From NCBI GenBank assembly GCA_946497375.1, contig CAMMKE010000052.1, forward strand, positions 1-8,437: a DNA stretch of 8,437 bases, given 5' to 3'. The DNA is from an uncultured Mycoplasmatota bacterium. GTDB lineage: Bacteria; Bacillota_I; Bacilli_A; RF39; UBA660. The position numbers and the translations under genes are program-made. A model generated the notes under the pieces. The model saw nothing but the letters and a program-made list of their open reading frames with translations. It was not told the DNA's origin and ran no database searches. Position 1 is the stretch's first letter. Each line of letters starts with the position of its first letter. Shown here in pieces: positions 6,050 through 8,437 of this stretch.

Positions 6050-6139
6050 AGTACGGTAGCGACTATCGGAATTTAAGCCTATGGAGAATAAGGGATACCT
6101 TATCTATGAAGTAGGAATCCTTGGAGGTAACGACAAGGT
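6050..6139 (+). ncRNA. Probable TnpB omega RNA (reRNA)/element right end
   Basis: This stretch just after tnpB is richer in G and C than its surroundings and folds into three local hairpins: 6054-6059 with 6063-6068, 6088-6093 with 6098-6103 (GATA loop), and 6119-6123 with 6134-6138. GCCTATGGAG (6077-6086) and GAAGTAGGAATC (6108-6119) are sequences I recall from right ends of clostridial tnpB elements. In that family the RNA spans the 3' part of tnpB and ends at the element's right end, with the guide from flanking DNA. Exact 5' and 3' ends are not determinable here. Confidence 0.55.
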
Positions 6140-6230
6140 AAAAACAAATTTGTTTGTTTTATTTGTTCTGAAAGAAAGTTAAATATAATCTTATGGTAAT
6201 AAAGTTCTACTATAAAAATTAAATGAACTT

Positions 6231-6239
6231 TGCTATAAT
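6231..6239 (+). promoter_or_regulatory. Extended -10 promoter, distal candidate for sortase
   Basis: TG (6231-6232), one base, then a perfect TATAAT (6234-6239). No -35 box at the right distance. It would give a leader of about 85 bases before the sortase start. Confidence 0.45.
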
Positions 6240-6292
6240 ATTAATGAATACTTAATAATAATTTTAATATGGCAATATTATTGAGGTTTAAG

Positions 6293-6306
6293 TGTTATAG
6301 TATAAT
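6293..6306 (+). promoter_or_regulatory. Proximal candidate promoter for sortase
   Basis: TG-T-TATAGT (6293-6301) forms an extended -10, overlapping a perfect TATAAT (6301-6306). TTGAGG at 6281 is too close to serve as a good -35. It would place the start about 20 bases before the ATG, next to the AAGGTGAT ribosome binding site. Confidence 0.4.
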
Positions 6307-6330
6307 GAAGTTGAAATTAAGGTGATGTTA

Positions 6331-7173
6331 ATGAATGATGGTAAAACTCATTGTATAAAGAAAAAGTTAAGATTTAGGAAATGGGTTATAGTTGTGTTTC
6401 TTCTTATTTTTCTAGTTATATTTGTATTTTCTGCTTATCAAATATATGCTTGGTATAGTGATAATAAAAAAGTAGATAATTTATCTGATGATGTGTTAAA
6501 AAATACTAAAGTTAAAGAGAAAAAAGATAATGATAATACAGAAAATATTAATCCTCCTGAGGATGCTTCTAATGACTATTGGGATTATATAAAAATGAAT
6601 CTTTTAGAAGTCGATTTTAATGAACTACTAAAGAAAAATCCTGATACAGTAGGGTGGATAGAGGTAAAAGGAACAAATATAAATTATCCTATTGTCCAAA
6701 CTACTGATAATAGTTATTATTTAACTCATGCTTTTGATGGCTCTAAAAATGAAGCAGGTTGGGTTTTTATGGATTATCGTAATGATCCTGTTAACTTTAA
6801 TCAAAATACTATTCTTTATGCTCATAGTAGATTAACAGGATCTATGTTTGGAAGCTTAAAAAATATATTAAATAGTTCTTGGTATTCAAATAAAGAAAAT
6901 CATATTATAAGGCTTTCTACTCCTACAGAAAACACTATGTGGCAAGTATTTAGTGTTTATACAATTCCTAAAGAAAGTTATTATATAACACCTAGTTTTA
7001 ATAGCGCTGAAGCTTATGGAGAGTTTTTAAATACTATGAAAAGTAGAAGTGAAGTAGACTTTTCTGCAGAAGTTAATACTAATGATAAAATACTTACTTT
7101 ATCTACTTGTAAAGATAATTTTGGTAATAGAGTAGTTATGCATGCTAAGTTAATAAAAAGAGAAACTAGGTAA
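6331..7173 (+). CDS. srtB: Class B sortase
   Basis: A 280-residue membrane-anchored transpeptidase that cuts sorting signals of surface proteins and joins them to the cell wall. After a basic N-terminus, residues 18-34 form one membrane segment; a charged linker (44-82, rich in Lys, Asp, Asn) leads to the catalytic domain (about 92-276). Class B markers are NPDTVGWI (103-110), GTNINYPIVQ (114-123), YYLTHAFDG (129-137) and MDYRN (147-151). The catalytic set is complete: His165 in YAHS, Cys260 in TLSTC and Arg267 in GNRVV. The longer linker makes it somewhat larger than most class B enzymes. I use ATG 6331 because AAGGTGAT (6319-6326) is its ribosome binding site, making the GTG at 6322 and ATG at 6325 poor starts. 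The next gene encodes a protein with an NPETS signal, the likely substrate. Confidence 0.93.
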   Translation: MNDGKTHCIKKKLRFRKWVIVVFLLIFLVIFVFSAYQIYAWYSDNKKVDNLSDDVLKNTKVKEKKDNDNTENINPPEDASNDYWDYIKMNLLEVDFNELLKKNPDTVGWIEVKGTNINYPIVQTTDNSYYLTHAFDGSKNEAGWVFMDYRNDPVNFNQNTILYAHSRLTGSMFGSLKNILNSSWYSNKENHIIRLSTPTENTMWQVFSVYTIPKESYYITPSFNSAEAYGEFLNTMKSRSEVDFSAEVNTNDKILTLSTCKDNFGNRVVMHAKLIKRETR

Positions 7174-7244
7174 AAAAGTGTCAAGTTAATATATAGATAT
7201 ATAAAGTACATAAGGTATTGTCAAAAAATTTATATTTTAGGAGA

Positions 7245-7273
7245 TTGACTTAAGTCTAATTATTTAGTATGCT
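7245..7273 (+). promoter_or_regulatory. Candidate promoter for the sortase substrate gene
   Basis: TTGACT (7245-7250) and TATGCT (7268-7273) with a 17-base spacer; the -35 is good and the -10 matches four of six. TATAGT (7274-7279) is a nearby alternative -10. The -35 lies in the palindrome GACTTAAGTC (7247-7256), a possible operator. Confidence 0.45.
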
Positions 7274-7281
7274 TATAGTGA

Positions 7282-7298
7282 AGATAGGGAACCTATCT
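7282..7298 (+). promoter_or_regulatory. Leader hairpin upstream of the surface protein
   Basis: AGATAGG (7282-7288) and CCTATCT (7292-7298) form a perfect 7-bp stem with a GAA loop. It lies close to the predicted transcription start and 12 bases before the GAGGAGG ribosome binding site, and no T-run follows, so it is not a terminator. A 5' mRNA-stabilising role is plausible. Confidence 0.5.
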
Positions 7299-7321
7299 AA
7301 TATATTCAAAGAGGAGGAAAT

Positions 7322-8362
7322 ATGAAAAACTTAAAAACAATTTTATCTATGATTATTGTTGGATGTTGTGCCTTTATTCCAATGATGAACGTAGAAGCCA
7401 TTTCACCAGCTGAGATTGGTTATTCTGGTAGTAATGTAACATCAGAAAATAGAGAAGGTACTTATTACTTAACACTAACTGGAGATGCTGTTCAAGATTT
7501 AATAGTTAGTGATGGAGAAACTGTTGTACTTGATCTTAATGGACATACTTTAGTTAACTATACTGATGCAGTTGAAACTATTAAAGTAAATGAAGGTGGA
7601 GTTTTAACTATAGTTGATAATAGTGCAGAAGAAACTGGTACTGTTAGTCAAGTAGAAACTTCAACTTATGGTCCTATTACTAATTATGGAACTTTAATAA
7701 TTGAAAGTGGTAATTTTACAACACCATTAGATTTCTATGTAGTTAGAAATGAAGGTGCTAACCTTACTATTAATGGTGGTAACTTTACAACTGGTTCAAC
7801 AACAACATCATTAATTGGTAATATTAAGTATAATGAATTAAGTGCAGATTTACCAACTATGACAATTAATGGAGGTACTTTTGAAGCAGGAAGTGATGTT
7901 ATTAGAAATAATGAAAACACTGCTGTTACAATTACAGGTGGTACTTTCACAAGTCAAAGTGCTTTTGCTTTAGATAACTTAGGTTCTGCTACTGTAACAG
8001 GAGGTACTTTTACATCAGTAGAAAATTCTGCTATTAGACATCAAATTGATAGTACTAATCCAGATTTTAGTAGTTTTAATATTACTAATGCAACTTTAAA
8101 CTCTGCTGCTGATAAAGGTGATTATGCAATTTATGATAGAGCAGTTAATGAGGATGTAACTGATGATTATAATATTACAACTGATGCAGATGGTAATTTA
8201 GTTCTTGAAGAATTAACACCAGTAACTGATGTTACAGATGAAACAGAAGAAGTTAGTAATGAAGAAAACCCAGAAACTAGTGATGGTATATTACTATTCC
8301 TAGGTTTAACTATTGTAGGTTTTGCAGGCACAGCTTTAGCTTACAGAAGACTTCATAATTAA
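7322..8362 (+). CDS. Wall-anchored surface protein with beta-helix repeats and NPETS sorting signal
   Basis: A 346-residue secreted protein. Lys3/Lys6 and a hydrophobic core (7-22) form a signal peptide with likely cleavage after Ala26 (NVEA). The body is rich in Thr, Asn, Gly and Val. It has about five short repeats of the type (L/M/V)TI(N/T)GGTF at residues 125, 148, 180, 202 and 223, typical of a right-handed parallel beta-helix. The C-terminus is a complete sorting signal: acidic spacer (302-315), NPETS (316-320), hydrophobic segment (323-340) and YRRLHN tail. NPxTS resembles the NPQTN-type motif of class B sortases, and a class B sortase is encoded just upstream. No enzyme active site is recognisable; adhesion or wall decoration is inference. 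The start is set by GAGGAGG (7311-7317). Ile codons are mostly ATT (21 of 25). Confidence 0.88.
   Translation: MKNLKTILSMIIVGCCAFIPMMNVEAISPAEIGYSGSNVTSENREGTYYLTLTGDAVQDLIVSDGETVVLDLNGHTLVNYTDAVETIKVNEGGVLTIVDNSAEETGTVSQVETSTYGPITNYGTLIIESGNFTTPLDFYVVRNEGANLTINGGNFTTGSTTTSLIGNIKYNELSADLPTMTINGGTFEAGSDVIRNNENTAVTITGGTFTSQSAFALDNLGSATVTGGTFTSVENSAIRHQIDSTNPDFSSFNITNATLNSAADKGDYAIYDRAVNEDVTDDYNITTDADGNLVLEELTPVTDVTDETEEVSNEENPETSDGILLFLGLTIVGFAGTALAYRRLHN
7694..8026 (+). repeat. Short beta-helix repeats within the surface protein
   Basis: Five degenerate copies of a hydrophobic-T-I-x-G-G-T/N-F unit, spaced about 21-32 residues apart, cover residues 125-235. DNA copies differ at many positions, so the repeat is old or kept by protein structure and not by recent duplication. 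Confidence 0.6.
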
Positions 8363-8399
8363 TAAGAAATTAAGGCATTGTTGGTTCTTCGACATTAAA

Positions 8400-8431
8400 G
8401 GGTGCTGAGTAAATTTTCAGCATTCTTTTTT
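8400..8431 (+). terminator. Rho-independent terminator after the surface protein gene
   Basis: A 9-bp stem (8400-8408 with 8417-8425, two G-T pairs) has an 8-base loop and is followed by six T (8426-8431). It ends the sortase/surface-protein module. Confidence 0.85.
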
Positions 8432-8437
8432 GCTGGC

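Larger units (their letters stand above)
5331..6140 (+). mobile_element. IS200/IS605-family remnant (tnpB with right end, no tnpA)
   Basis: The segment between the prepilin terminator and the sortase promoter region contains a tnpB gene, a palindrome just before it and a structured right-end-like sequence after it, but no Y1 transposase. It is thus a non-autonomous or decayed element. The limits given are approximate: the left limit is the end of the terminator, the right is the last recognisable hairpin. These elements do not make target-site duplications, so the ends cannot be fixed from this sequence alone. Confidence 0.6.
6140..6330 (+). other. Non-coding gap between the IS remnant and the sortase gene
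   Basis: No frame longer than about ten codons is convincing. It holds a 14-base palindrome of A and T runs (6142-6155), a 7-bp inverted repeat AAAGTTC/GAACTTT (6201-6207 and 6225-6231), and two extended -10 elements described separately. Together with the RNA-like stretch before it, this accounts for the roughly 320 bases without a gene. Confidence 0.6.
7174..7321 (+). other. Non-coding gap between sortase and surface protein
   Basis: The gap holds no gene. It contains a perfect 10-base palindrome GACTTAAGTC (7247-7256), a candidate promoter (7245-7273), a hairpin (7282-7298) and the ribosome binding site of the next gene (7311-7317). I see no clear terminator after the sortase, so some read-through into the surface protein gene is likely. 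Confidence 0.55.

Noticed and set aside
6142..6155. A/T-run palindrome as a terminator after the IS remnant
   Set aside because: With no loop and only two G-C pairs it would fold poorly, although T-rich sequence follows; chance is likely in this composition.
7355..7366. Lipobox-like IVGC (residues 12-15) in the surface protein
   Set aside because: It fits the loose lipobox pattern, but the hydrophobic core continues past it to a better signal-peptidase I site (VEA), and the C-terminus has a full sorting signal, so lipoprotein anchoring is less likely.
7735..7950. Minus-strand frame of 71 codons in the surface protein gene
   Set aside because: It arises from the repeated GGT/ACT codons of the beta-helix repeats read backwards.
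7694..8026. CRISPR-like or recent tandem DNA repeat in the surface protein gene
   Set aside because: The periodic GGAGGTACTTT-type blocks are coding repeats with uneven spacing and many differences, explained by beta-helix protein structure.

Overview
The window is strongly AT-rich and reads as chromosome of a low-GC Gram-positive bacterium. The supporting signs are sigma-A promoters, AGGAGG/GGTGAT-type ribosome binding sites, a class B sortase, a wall-sorting signal, and short intergenic regions. The gene content, with prepilin-like proteins carrying a GFTLIELL leader and a YngK/DUF187 protein, suggests an uncultured gut Bacillota lineage (RF39/Erysipelotrichia-like). That placement is inference. 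All ten genes are on the + strand, and every stop codon is TAA or TAG.

Layout. Positions 1-882 hold the C-terminal part of a secreted protein with an FGE-sulfatase/C-type-lectin-like fold, closed by a terminator (891-912). A strong promoter (924-952) then drives a compact probable operon: an HD-domain phosphohydrolase, a thymidylate kinase, a DUF421 (YetF-like) membrane protein and a membrane-anchored DUF187/YngK-type glycosidase-like protein (973-4122). Next come two paralogous prepilin-like genes (4165-4677 and 4726-5280), each with its own promoter; the pair ends at a strong terminator (5298-5330). A remnant of an IS200/IS605-type element follows. It has a tnpB gene that has lost its middle third to half in frame, including the first RuvC catalytic Asp, and a GC-richer structured stretch (about 6050-6139) that looks like the element's right end and omega RNA. 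The right side (6231-8431) is a cell-surface module: a class B sortase, then a secreted beta-helix-type protein with an NPETS sorting signal and a terminator.

How the genes may work together. The sortase and the NPETS protein form a credible enzyme/substrate pair for wall anchoring. The HD and tmk genes overlap in their translation signals and look like a nucleotide-metabolism pair. The two prepilins, and possibly the first protein, would be processed by a prepilin peptidase encoded elsewhere, because no assembly ATPase, platform protein or peptidase lies here.

I found no CRISPR array, tRNA, rRNA or reverse transcriptase. The most unusual item is the shrunken TnpB that keeps an open frame, ribosome binding site and adjacent structured RNA. 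Next is the possibly hypervariable C-terminus of the first protein.
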